Shown one piece after another: positions 12,441 through 23,341 of a stretch of 64,000 nt of DNA. The stretch spans positions 27,610,527 to 27,674,526 of the forward strand of contig OX485808.1 in assembly GCA_950295325.1 (NCBI GenBank). The letters are read 5' to 3'. The notes beneath the pieces were generated by a model. It was not told where the DNA came from. It made no database searches and saw nothing but the letters and a program-made list of their open reading frames with translations. How positions within the stretch are numbered: the stretch's first letter is position 1; every line of letters begins with the position of its first letter. The stretch is from Polytrichum commune (taxonomy: Eukaryota; Streptophyta; Polytrichopsida; Polytrichales; Polytrichaceae). The position numbers were made by a program, and so were the translations under genes.

Positions 12441-13011
12441 CAAAAACTTCCCAGGCATTGGTGTGGATGGAAGAAAAGTGGAGAGGTCATAAAGGGGAGA
12501 TCCAATGGGCCAACAACCAATTATGACCTCCAAGGCACTTTCAACAAATGACTCCAACCAATGCAAGAGGAATTTTTGAAGCCATGTCACGTGTATGGAA
12601 GTAAATACCAAGATATGTGACATGTGGCATGCTCTCAGGAATTTGCGGGAATGGCCAGTGCCAACTTATGCATTTTTGTAGGGTTGTTGGAGGTTCCCAC
12701 ATTCCCGGGTATGATAGAGTAGAGGCGCCCATAACCAATCACTCAAGAGATTATGTGCTAAATTTGGAGAAGTATAAGGCAATGTAATTTTTTCCCGTGT
12801 AGGAAGATAGAAATTAGGAGGATTGCAAATTTTTGGGTAATTTTATTCCTTGAATTGAAATTATTACGAATTTCTGAAGCCAAAAGTTGGTCCAAATGTA
12901 TTACCAATGTCTAGAGTATGCCATAAGCGCTCATTTTAATTGTTCATTCTTCCTCACTTCAGCACTTAAAACCGGGACATGTGTCATGGCATTATTGGTT
13001 CCATTTTGATC

Positions 13012-13361
13012 TTGGGGGGGGGGGGTAGTCATTGGTTGGAACTCGTAGCAATATACGTGCGAACAAATGATAGGGTATTTTAAAAACATGAGGGCTAAAA
13101 ATTATAAAGGGACTTAAGAGTAATATAGGGTATCAAAAATGGCACTGGACATCTTTAAAGTACTATAGGGTATGGAATAATAGGTAATTTGGAATTATAA
13201 GTAATGCAAGCCATTTTTCTATTAACCCAAAGTAGAAATTTACATAATGATAGCATGTGAAAAAAAAAAGAGAATTGAAAGTAATACCCCCCTATAAAAT
13301 AGTGGTTGTTCGCACCTATATCCTTAACTTTTTAACACACTGCCCCCCCCCCCCCCCCGAG
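13012..13361. mobile_element. MITE with poly(G)/poly(C) ends and 9-bp duplication
   Basis: A run of 12 G (13014-13025) at the left and 16 C (13343-13358) at the right form the terminal inverted repeat, and each is flanked inward by TAGT or its counterpart ACTG. The 9-bp direct repeat ATTTTGATC lies at 13003-13011 and 13362-13370. A 9-bp duplication is characteristic of Mutator-like elements. The 350-bp interior is AT-rich and non-coding. The homopolymer ends are unusual, and the run lengths could be affected by sequencing error. Confidence 0.65.
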
Positions 13362-13370
13362 ATTTTGATC

Positions 13371-14835
13371 GTAATTCAATCCCGGCTTGATCGAAATTCC
13401 GGTACCCTATAGATTCTTGGTGGGGTCTTGATTGGGAATAGGCGCCTCTACTGTACATACAGTAGAAAGTTCAGCCATAGCAAATTGTCATTCTTGTTCT
13501 AGAACCAAAAGCATATGCCGACTTCACTTAAAACCCATCAATGTGGTATGACAAGGGTTGGCTTCCATGTGGGTTGCTCGCCCATCAATTTTACTGATAA
13601 TGTAGATTCCACTAAAATTTGGTGGGTGAGCGGCCTACGTGAAAACTAACCCTAAGCACTCGTGGCATTGATATGCTCCAAATCCTCTATATGTATCATA
13701 AGAGAGATATGCCTATTTCCAACACAACAATAATCCAGACACCTATATGACCGCTTAATGGGTACAAGAATAACTTTAATATTGAATAAGCTATTCATAT
13801 GAACTCCAAAAACCATGAGGAAAGCAACCATAACCTTGAATTAGATTTGCTAACCATCTCACACTAATTGCACGTTTCATATCCTAATAGAAGAGGGCTT
13901 AGTGGAGAAAAATAGCCATTTAAGACCCATCCACCTTATATGTATCTCAGCACAAAGATACTTGCACCAATATTTAAATGTGCCTTAAATAACAATTTGT
14001 AGGGTACATGTATAATACAACTCAACCATTCCAATACACCCACACATGTTTATAAAACCATACAAATAATCAATTGTAATATGGAAGATCTCATCAATTG
14101 TGACAAAATGATTGTCTCATAATGGCCCAATTGGCTCATTTTAGTTGATAATGATTCTGGTGTTGGCTTTGTTAGCCTTCTGTCTCAAAATAAAATCAAT
14201 AAATAAATAAATCTATGCTTGGCTTGCCTACTAGGAATTATAACCAAGGCAACAGCTAGACACATGGTGACTAAGGTTTATGGGCCTTATGTGGTGTGCT
14301 TCTTAATTGGACACCTATATTTGAGCGCTATATGAATAGTACCAATATACGAGTCATAGGCAATTGTCTTGTGTTGGTGAGAAGAGATATGAAAATCTAC
14401 CACTCTAGTAGACTTTGCAAATTTTTGAATAATGTAGAACAATTTCTTGGTGATGTGGATCAATTATTTAGGACTTGTCTGCTTGTAATATGTGCAATTA
14501 TGAGGATATACTAATTGGACATGTATTATGATGAGATTAACTTATGTGCTCAAATATAGACAACATTTTAAGTTCAATAGTTTGATCTTCCGATTCAAAT
14601 CATCATGGAGTATCTTTGTGGTCGCTTAAAAAGATATTAGAGCATCACTTTGACCTCTTATAATGTTTACATCTTGACTCCAATTCTGAAACTTGAAATT
14701 AAAATCTTTGTAATGAGCAATTGCTCACGATCCGATCCAACGGCCAAAATCGTATGTGGAGTTGGAAGTGCCCACATTAGGACTTTAAACCTTATTAGGT
14801 TATAGATGGGGACACCAACAAAGAGCCACAATAGA
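13371..14835. other. Intergenic with R1 copy
   Basis: An R1 copy occupies about 13715-13950 (ACACCTATATGACCGCTTAATG, ATTCATATGAACTCC, GCTAACCATCTCACACTAATTGCA). It preserves the site that a MITE interrupts at 8475. The rest is AT-rich with no supported gene; the 72-codon frame at 14296 lies in another R1-like fragment. Confidence 0.55.
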
Positions 14836-15167
14836 GCTATCCGTTAATTCAAGCGGGGTTTTGGTCGGGAGGTGGTTGTTTTGCATATAATACTTTCCAT
14901 GTTTAGTAAGTTTTTGGTGCATGCTTGGAGTTTGTGTGGATGTTTGAATGGAGAACTATCTATATTGATTCATTAAGGGCCAAACTCATTTTGGCATCCC
15001 AAGAGGAGCTAAAATGAGTTTGGCCCTCAATGAACCGATATAGAATGATCTTCGTTCAAACCTCCACAACGACTCCCAGCATGCACCACAAACTTACCGA
15101 ACATGGAAAGTATTGTATGCAAAACAACCAACTCTTGACCAAAACTCTGCTTGAAATAATGGATAAC
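14836..15167. mobile_element. Long foldback element, about 160-bp arms
   Basis: The left arm (14836-14995) and right arm (15008-15167) are inverted copies with roughly one mismatch per ten bases, around a 12-base loop. Matching landmarks: GTTGTTTTGCATA / TATGCAAAACAAC; TACTTTCCATGTT / AACATGGAAAGTA; GGGCCAAACTCATTTT / AAAATGAGTTTGGCCC. A transcript could form one long hairpin. It is either a foldback MITE or a hairpin-RNA locus. I see no clear target-site duplication. Confidence 0.75.
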
Positions 15168-17139
15168 TAATGTCTCAGGAATTTATGGATTGGATTCATG
15201 ACCTTTTGCTGATCATAATGCTATCTACTGCAAATTTAAATCATTAGTGTTAAACAAATTACTGCATCCACAAGTTCATGTTTGAAGGTACAAAAGGGTT
15301 TTTCATGTCCGCTACAGGAGATAGCTTTGGGGATCATCTGCAATTCAGAATAGTTTGATAGACAATCAAAATCAATCGAATACTTCTCATGAATTCATAA
15401 ACCGTTCTTTGAACACAAAGAGGAGCAACATTGATAGGAACCCACTGATATGATTATGTTTAATTTAGAAAAGGTTTGCACTTGCAAGTGTCATTTTCGG
15501 AACAATTCAGGTGCAGTTTTTCTAACAGCAGGGGTGTTTCATTTCACTTCTAAGAAGTTTACTAAAAACAATTATAATTTTCACTCTTGATTTCATGCTT
15601 ATAATGTGAAAAAGCTAGCAGCTCCAAATTGAGGCTTCTTAAATCTGATTTAGCAGCTCCAAGCCAAGTTCTTAAAACGGTACCCCCTGCGAGTGCTACA
15701 GACAGTGGCTATCCAGGGTATAAAATTGTAAGCAAACATTGCGAACATAACTTTAGCTGAAACTAAAATCACCTAAAGAAAGTGTCTTGATTCATGTGAA
15801 ACTCATGTGGGTTTTCAGATCAGTTCAAGAAGTAATTCCCTAGTTTTTCTGCATTAGGCCAGACGACATGCCCCTTGGCCACCTCTTTGGCCATTCTCCC
15901 AATCTCCCAATTTTAGTCACCGTTTCCTATCTGGTCCTTCCAAATCTCAATTACAATCACAACCCTGCACTCTGGGCGAAGAGACTTTGAAGTTTGGAGA
16001 GAATCAGAGTAGGTCACCTTGATCTCTATTTCTCTGTCTTATTAAATTCATGCGGGGTTTGGTGGTATTACATTTGTTTTTGAATTTCTGTGTGACTTCA
16101 GAGGGTTGGTCACACATCTAGGTTTAAGTACTTCGAAGTTGGTAATATTAATTGTATGCTTAAGATGAGATGAAACAATTCAATATTACCAACTTCGATC
16201 CCCCTGTGGGGTGCCAGGGGGTGTTTGAGTGAGTCCCATTTATGGATTTTTTTCCCCATGTTGCATTGCAGTCACTCGTTCTTGACATTTTGAAGTGTGA
16301 CTGCATCATAGAATCATAGCATAGACAAGTCCAGGAGCCATAAATTTTTGAGATGGTTTTAGAATGAAGGTCATGTTTGACACATTTTATAGGACATCCA
16401 TCATCAACAACATTAAGAAGTCTAGCTTAATATAAGAAAATGTTGGATCATGAAGATTGTGTAGAGATAGGGCTCGTCATGCGGCCACTATTGATCATCA
16501 CCACTTGACCAGGTTGAAGGTTGCTCTTCGGCTCCTTTGCCAATTTTGTAAGAATTTTCACTGGTTTAATTTCAAGCCTTGTGAAATGGGAGGATTAAGG
16601 CTAACCTGGTACTGCTACTTCTACTACTACCTCAATGGTATGAATCCTTGCCTGAATCTGATGTTGCTTTCAAATTCTCACCCTTACACTAACTCAATAT
16701 ATGCAACTTTTCTTTCTCCAAGGCCAGATGATGGCAGGATCACCTATCCTTGTTTCAGTTGCCACTAACCTCCTTTTTGTGAAGAAAGCCGATTTCAATT
16801 CGAAGTTCTTGAGTGTGGTGTATCACATTCATCCTACTTTGCATTACCATCAGTACCCTTTAAATTTCACTCACTAACCTAATTGCCCCCTGAGTGCCTA
16901 AAATTGATCACTCATATCCCCTGCTCATGCTTATGTCTAAGAAGCGGTGGTGATGATCCATTGAGACAGACAGCTCCCAACAGGTGCAATCGTGGTCCTC
17001 CTAGTACCCAAAAAAAAAAAAAAAAAAAATGCTTTCCCATCAATCCTAAAAAAAGACTCCTCTTAATCGTTACGGTGCTGGAAAAATTCAGAGTGAGTGA
17101 GTAGCTGCTGCTGCTGCAAGCAGAAAAAAATTCGCAGGC
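15168..17139. other. Intergenic upstream of the STPG gene
   Basis: This stretch holds the presumed promoter and 5' untranslated region of the STPG gene. About 15400-15720 is similar to 22740-23010 on the far side of that gene. A perfect 17-bp inverted repeat sits at 16133-16149 / 16182-16198. A run of about 20 A lies just upstream of the gene (17010-17028). An open frame at 16457-16768 shows no motif and is not called. Confidence 0.45.
16133..16198. other. Perfect 17-bp hairpin
   Basis: TCGAAGTTGGTAATATT at 16133-16149 is exactly mirrored at 16182-16198, separated by 32 bases. A further AATTG/CAATT pair can extend the stem inward. It could be a hairpin RNA or a remnant of a small TIR element. 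Confidence 0.6.
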
Positions 17140-20100
17140 ATGGATGACTGGAACGACAACCCCGGGCCGGGGGCGTACACGATCAAAGACAGATTTGTGA
17201 AAGACCAAGCACCCGTGTACTCCATCGGCGCCCGGCTGAAATCGTTCAACAAGGCGGACCAACCCGGCCCCGGGACGTACAACCCGAAACCAGACAGCAA
17301 GGGCCCCGCGTACTCGATCCCGGGGCGCGGGGGCCGCCTCCGTGGCGACGAGAATCCTGGCCCGGGGACATACACCTCGGACGTGAAATCCACGAAGGTG
17401 CAGGCCCCCTGCTACACTATCGCCGGCCGGCTGAGCAGCTACGATGGCAACAAGAATCCCGGCCCGGGGACTTACGACGTCAAAAGGAACATCGACGGGC
17501 CGGCGTACAGCTTGGCAGGCAGGATCCGTGACGCGACGTCGAGCAAAACGCCCGGGCCGGGGACGTACAACAACACGGCGCCATCCGGGGCGCCGGCTTA
17601 TAGCATTGCATTGAGAGCCAACGAATCGAAAAGCCAGGATTCCCCCGGCCCCGGAGCGTATGATCCGAATGTTCATTCCTGTCAGCCCGCTTACAGCTTG
17701 GCCAAGCGGCTTGACAACAGCTACAACCAAGACAATCCCGGCCCGGGGACTTACAACACAGGTATATAACATGTTCAATTACACATTATATGTTGGGTCT
17801 TCGATAAGTTCTCTAAGAAAACATGAGGTTTTCTGGCGTTTGCTCTCAAGTTGCAGTGCACAAGGAAGGAGAGAGGGGAGGGGAATTGTTACCGCATTGA
17901 GCGTACCTCTCAATGAAGAGAAGGGAATTATCGTATACGAATGTTCCTCTAATTCATTCAACATGAAAGCCCTGAAATAGTATGTAGCCGGAGGTCATCT
18001 CTTTTGTTGGTTGATTTGACACCAAAATTAGTTTAGAGACGTTGAATTAGTCCAACTCGAGGTCATGTGAGATGATACGGCAACAAACCAATGGGGGACC
18101 TAAAGTTATTATCTTGGGTGGATGAGAGGTACGCTTGTATATGATAACTCCCTCTGTCTACTCTCAATATCCAACATAAAAACCCTAGAATAGTTTACAA
18201 TTCGGAAGTTAATTGTTTTAGGTTATAGGGACACCAAATTTTAGCTTTAAAGGCCTCGATTTAGCTTAGGTCAAGTCATTTGAGATGAATCGGCCACAAA
18301 CCTATAGGGTCAAGATTTTATGTTGGATGGATGAGAGGTACGATCGTATGCGATAATTTCCTCTCTCCTACAAGAAACTACACCGATTTGTCTTATTAGT
18401 GTAGGTTCCCACTTGGAATTACATGTTGCTATAGCTTTTTAATCAAAAATATCAGAGTGACTCTTGAAAATTAGCTAGTTCGACACCATCCTGATGTACT
18501 TTTAATCCCATGAGCCTTTCAGCTTCCCAGACTCCAAAATCAATTTCATTGCAATTCAATCCAACAAAAGGAGGGACCATTGACCTTAAAACCAAGGTCC
18601 AACCATTGTAATAGGAACATGACCTATTAGGCAACCAAATGTCTTCACCTTGGGTCTGAGCTCATGTCGTGTGAGGCAACGCCACGAAGTACAAAACCAG
18701 GTCGCAAAATCTAGCAGCTTGGTGCATTCACCACCAATTATAATACAGTTTATGAGTGCATCTACGGCAGTCTCAGAAAAGCGTGACCTTAGATGGATAC
18801 GTTTCTCTCTCTCTGCACCCACTTCCTGTATTATGATATGAAACACGCAATTACGGTGCAAAATGGCAAATCCAAATCGCACCATGGCCATTTTGCCTCA
18901 TAATTACAGGAGCTCATATGAATATCTTATTCACTGTCAAAGCAAAGATTCCCATGCTCATTAAGTGCTCATATACATCCCCATGTAATCATGTCATCTA
19001 CTGAGCCTAGAATGGTTATCATATTTTGAGCATATCATCCACATCCTCCAATCCTTGAGTTAATCAACACATGTCTTTTTGGTGCCAGTTCTTAGACCAC
19101 ACGTAACCACATACCGCTCAGACATAGGTACAGTCCAGATTACTCTTGTGTTCGATTTCGACTTAGTTATGAGTTTGAAACTCCATGTGTTCGTGTTGAG
19201 ACAGAGGGAATTGTCTTCTTACTTCAAAATTCAGCACAAGTGCTAATTAGGGCACCGAAGTCTTTCGTTGAACTTGAGATCTCATCATGCGGGTTATATC
19301 AGTCAAGGAAGCTAAAAAATTGCAAGGTGTTACGACAAAATAGCACCGAACATGGATGAGGTGTTAGTCCCATGAAGTTAGTCTTTTGGGATACTTGGAC
19401 TCTAAAACAGTGTCCCGGAAGGTTTCTGGGCATAATCGGTTGAGATCTTAGTGTTTCCAAAGTGCAACCGGCTTCATGTTGACATCCTTCCGTTTTTCAT
19501 TATTAATGTGGGGAATATTCTATAGATTGCTCTTAAATGATTGGTAATTTTCCTGAAGTCTTGAACCTCAACCGGTTATTTCTCAAACTCAACCGGTTCG
19601 GCTGTTACTAGCGGTCTGTTCTCCCCGTCCATTCCTCTGAAATCAGTGTTGGTCATTTCGAACACAGACAAGGCGGACCGAGGGCCGGCGTACAGCTTGG
19701 CGAAGCGGTACCGAGACGGCAACCGGGATGTTGGGCCAGGACCAGGTGAGTATGAGCCCAACTGTAAATCTGGCGCACCTGCATATAGCATTGCTGGTAG
19801 GACTCCTGGGTTGCCGGGTTCTGACAATCCGGGGCCGGGGGCATACAACCCAAGTGAGCGTCCGGGGAGTCCATGTTACAGCATCGCAGGCCGGTTCAAG
19901 TTCAGGCCGGGCGACAAGAACCCGGGGCCAGGGGCGTACGATCCGAAAGTGAAGTCCGGGGCACCGTGCTACAGCTTGACGGGACGGCCAACCGGGATCG
20001 GGGGTGACAAGAATCCGGGGCCGGGGACGTACGATCCGAATGTGCACTCGTGTGTGCCGGCATACAGTATCGCGCACAGGTTTGACGCGGCGAAGTCGCA

Positions 20101-21346
20101 AGATAGCCCCGGGCCGGGAGCGTATGAGCTCAACCGGAAGATTCCTGGGCCGGCGTACACGATCGCGGGGCAATTGCCTTCGCACAAAGGGGAGCAAGGG
20201 CCCGGTCCGGGAGCGTATGATCCCGATGTGCACTCGTGCGTGCCGGCGTATTCATTGGCGAAGCGGTTTGCGGATCGGGTGAGTGACGACCAACCCGGTC
20301 CGGGCACGTATAGCTTAAAATCCACGTTTAGTGGACCAGCGTACTCGATTCCCGGACGAGGGAAAGGCTTGCCGGATCAGGAGTTACCCGGGCCCGGGAC
20401 ATACAATCCGAAAGATCCTTCAGGCATGCCCGCGTACTCGATCGCCGGGAGGTTGGAGAGTCAGAAAGGCGACAAGACCCCCGGCCCCGGTTCGTATCAA
20501 CCTAATGTAAAATCCGGCGCGCCGTGCTATAGTATCGCGATGCGCGCGAACGACCATAAAGGCGACAACAATCCGGGACCCGGAACTTACAACCCCGACG
20601 TCCACAACTGCATTCCGGCTTACTCGATCGCCCACCGTTTGGAGGGCCCCGCTTACGACTCCGGCCCTGGCCCCGGGGCGTACCAGCTGAAAGCCTCCAC
20701 GGGGGAGGGTCCGGCGTACACGCTAGCCAAACGGCTGCAACATAACCACAACGAAGGGCAGCCGGGTCCGGGGGCTTATTCTCCAAATGTTGGCTCCGGA
20801 GCTCCATGTTACAGCATCGCGGGCCACCTTAAGCCCTCACAATCTTTTGTTGGGCCTGGTCCAGGTGAGTACCAGCCGAATGTGAAATCCGGTGCGCCCG
20901 CTTACAGCATGGGCGACCGCGCCCACGGCGTCCTTCCGCCGGACAACCCCGGCCCCGGCGCGTACAGTCCCAACACGGCCGGCGGCGCGCCCGCCTACAG
21001 CATCGCAATAAGGACGGAAACTAAGAACCGCAACAAAAACCCCGGACCCGGAGCCTACGATCCGAAGGTCAGGTCCGGCGCCCCCGCCTACAGTTTGACG
21101 GGGCGGGGGCAAGGGATTAGTGGCGACAAGAATCCCGGCCCCGGGACGTATGATCCCAACGTCCACAACTGTATCCCAGCTTACAGCATCGCTCACCGGT
21201 TCGCGGACTCCAAGTCGGCCGACAGCCCGGGCCCCGGCGCTTACAATGTGAGCCGCAAGATCCCCGGACCTGCGTTCACCATTCTCGGCAGACATCCCCG
21301 CAAACACATGAAACAGAAATTGCGACCGGGAGACGATTACAGCTGA
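17140..21346 (+). CDS. STPG/SHIPPO-repeat (ODF3-like) sperm-tail protein, two exons
   Basis: Model: join(17140..17761, 19668..21346), 2,301 nt, 766 aa. The donor is G|GTATAT and the acceptor CACAG|AC; the split GAC codon rejoins the reading frame as YNTDKADRGPAYS. The protein is almost wholly built of sperm-tail PG-rich units: I count 24 PGPG-x-Y motifs (7 in exon 1, 17 in exon 2), alternating with PAYS/PCYS-I-x-x-R segments. In animals and protists this family (ODF3/SHIPPO1, STPG) is tied to axonemal microtubules of cilia and flagella; here it probably serves the locomotory apparatus of motile sperm. The exons are much richer in G and C than the flanking DNA. The first ATG lies directly before the first unit. 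The 1.9-kb intron is filled with repeats. Long open frames on the opposite strand are shadows of the repeat composition. The number of exons upstream of the ATG is unknown. Confidence 0.93.
17762..19667 (+). other. Repeat-filled intron of the STPG gene
   Basis: The intron is GT...AG. It holds two tandem units of about 210 bp carrying the (T)GGATGAGAGGTACG motif (near 18125 and 18335, with a related GCGTACCTCTCA near 17900). An R1 copy on the minus strand follows at about 18815-19145, and a minus-strand copy of the AACCGGTT family at about 19380-19630. That last repeat ends only about 40 bases before the acceptor, so the branch point and part of the 3' splice region probably lie in or beside repeat DNA. 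Confidence 0.75.
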
Positions 21347-22739
21347 TCATCGAAGAGGCTCTCATGATCTTCAATCACGCTTGCTTCCTGGGGAAACCTA
21401 AACCCTAAACCGCCGACTTTCTTCATTAATCAGCCGATCATTTGGATCAGGGAGCTTCCCCAACATTATCAATTGCAGCTTCTGATCAGCCAGTACCTAC
21501 CTAGCTGGCATGCTACCCATCGGCCAACTTCCGAGTTGCAGATTTATTAAATTGCTGCAGTCAATCAGTTGCCGATCGCAACTAATTTGCACCGTCGACA
21601 TTTCCTCATGACCGCAATATTCACAAAGTTTGTACAATAGAACTGGACAGTTAAGGATAGCATGGAAATTCATACCCATCAAGAATGCATGCATTCAGAT
21701 TGGTTTCAGATAAATCTGATCTGAAATCATCATGTTGTTGAGAAAATCATCACACATGACTTGATCGTTTGGTCAGTCCTGATGATCTGCACGCCGAACC
21801 GCATGCATAATTCCAAACGTCATTTAATCGCGAAATGCATGTAACGCGAATTTCGCAGATTCTTTTACTTTTGAAGGTTCGAGGGGACATGTTTGATTGC
21901 ATCATTCATCAGGTTTGGTCCACTTCACCCCATGTATCTCTAGCTGGTATTTAATGGACCAGAAATCGTTTTCTTATTCCTACACTGGACTGCCTGGATT
22001 GTCCAGCTACCCATCGGCCAATCTCAAGGTATGTGCACTACTGGAATCCAGTGGATTTAATGTCATATTTGTTTGTCAACTTTGTGACATTTTTAGTTTC
22101 CACTGAGAGAAAGTGTCATATTTGTGACATTATTGTGCTCAATAAGTTGATATAACGCAGTCAAAATGCATTAGTGGTGGCTCTTTTGTGGACACTTTCC
22201 AACTCCAACTCTACATATACTTTTGACAGTTGGACCTGCTCAAGAATCGTCTCATCTGGTTAGCATCAAAAAGATTAGCATGTCAAGTTTGAGAAACGGA
22301 GTTGAGGTGCAAAAGATATAAGAGGACAAAGTGGAGATTCACATAGGTGCTCCCAATCGTGTCAAATTGTTGAACCTCAAATGATGTCTATATTTTGAGA
22401 ACATGGTCCAATCTCATCGTAACACATGTCTCTTTGGTGCCCATTCTTAACTCCTAGTCATGCCATATACTACTAGGTGCCTCATTAAGAAGAGTGACCA
22501 CATAAGGTCCACATATTTTATTGATTGCTGTCTGTTGCTCAAACTTTGCACCATCTCATAAGCCATTCACCTCATTCACAAATGTACAAGAGAATTGAAA
22601 GCTGACAAATGGCATGGAATTTCATGCCCATGTATTTCAGGTTAGTTTCAGCCCAGGATGGCAATTCTCCCCTTAAGAATAATTGTTTCCATATAACTTC
22701 TAGTGCTCCTGATAAATTCATGATTTATTATTTTTGTGA

Positions 22740-23010
22740 AGAAGGGCAACATGCTTGGAAAGAGAGCATTGAGATGGATCCATTGATACCATTTGTGTAT
22801 CTGAATGAGAAAAGGTTCACACTTTCAAATGTCATTCTAAAACAAATCAGAGGCGGATTTTCTAAAGCAAGGTCACCATCCAGATCTGTAGGTAATCAGC
22901 TTCTCTTCTAAGTTCAAAGATTTGTGGTCTTACAAATGCTTATCGTTCGAAAGCAGCTTCAAATCAGGTTCTCAAGATGCTGACCTCTGTGAGCGCTACA
23001 AATTGTTGAA
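22740..23010 (+). repeat. Segment paralogous to 15400-15720
   Basis: Colinear similarity to the stretch upstream of the STPG gene: AGAAAAGGTT, G.CA.TT.CAA.TGTCATT, TTTTCTAA.GCA.GG, CA.GTTCT.AA, then G.GAG.GCTACA in the same order. I judge it roughly two-thirds identical by eye. It may be an old duplication or two copies of an unknown element. Confidence 0.5.
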
Positions 23011-23237
23011 CTTGATGATTTATATATCTCGCCCATTTGGTTAACATAATGCCAGGCCGTGCCACATACACATTCAAACAGGATGAATTCACAAGAATTT
23101 TTGTTGTCTGAATGCACTCAACACAAATTTCGCATCATCACTTTCGAAGATTAAGTAACATGGATTTGCATGTAATTTAGGAAAACTGAGTAATTTATTC
23201 TCAGAATTTGTATTCTAGCATAACATTACTTAGTGGC

Positions 23238-23341
23238 ATGGGCCCTCAAAATATAACAATGGGATGATGGGAGTTCAATCTAGATTTGAGTCTTCATGTG
23301 CAGCTTTTTGAACATCCGACTATTATATTTTGAGGGCCCAT
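23238..23341. repeat. 18-bp inverted repeat, possible small MITE
   Basis: ATGGGCCCTCAAAATATA at 23238-23255 is exactly mirrored at 23324-23341. A second outer pair (AACATTACT near 23223, AGTAATGTT near 23361) brackets it. The total size is 104-147 bp. No clear target duplication. Confidence 0.55.

Noticed and set aside
16912-17778. Long minus-strand open frame (288 codons) opposite STPG exon 1, and similar ones opposite exon 2 (19643-20233, 20837-21307)
   Set aside because: They mirror the GC-rich periodic STPG repeats; the products are monotonous VRPRPR- or YVPGPG-like strings with no family motif.
22609-22911. 100-codon frame near the paralogous segment
   Set aside because: No motif; the matching copy at 15400-15720 is not open, so coding is not conserved.
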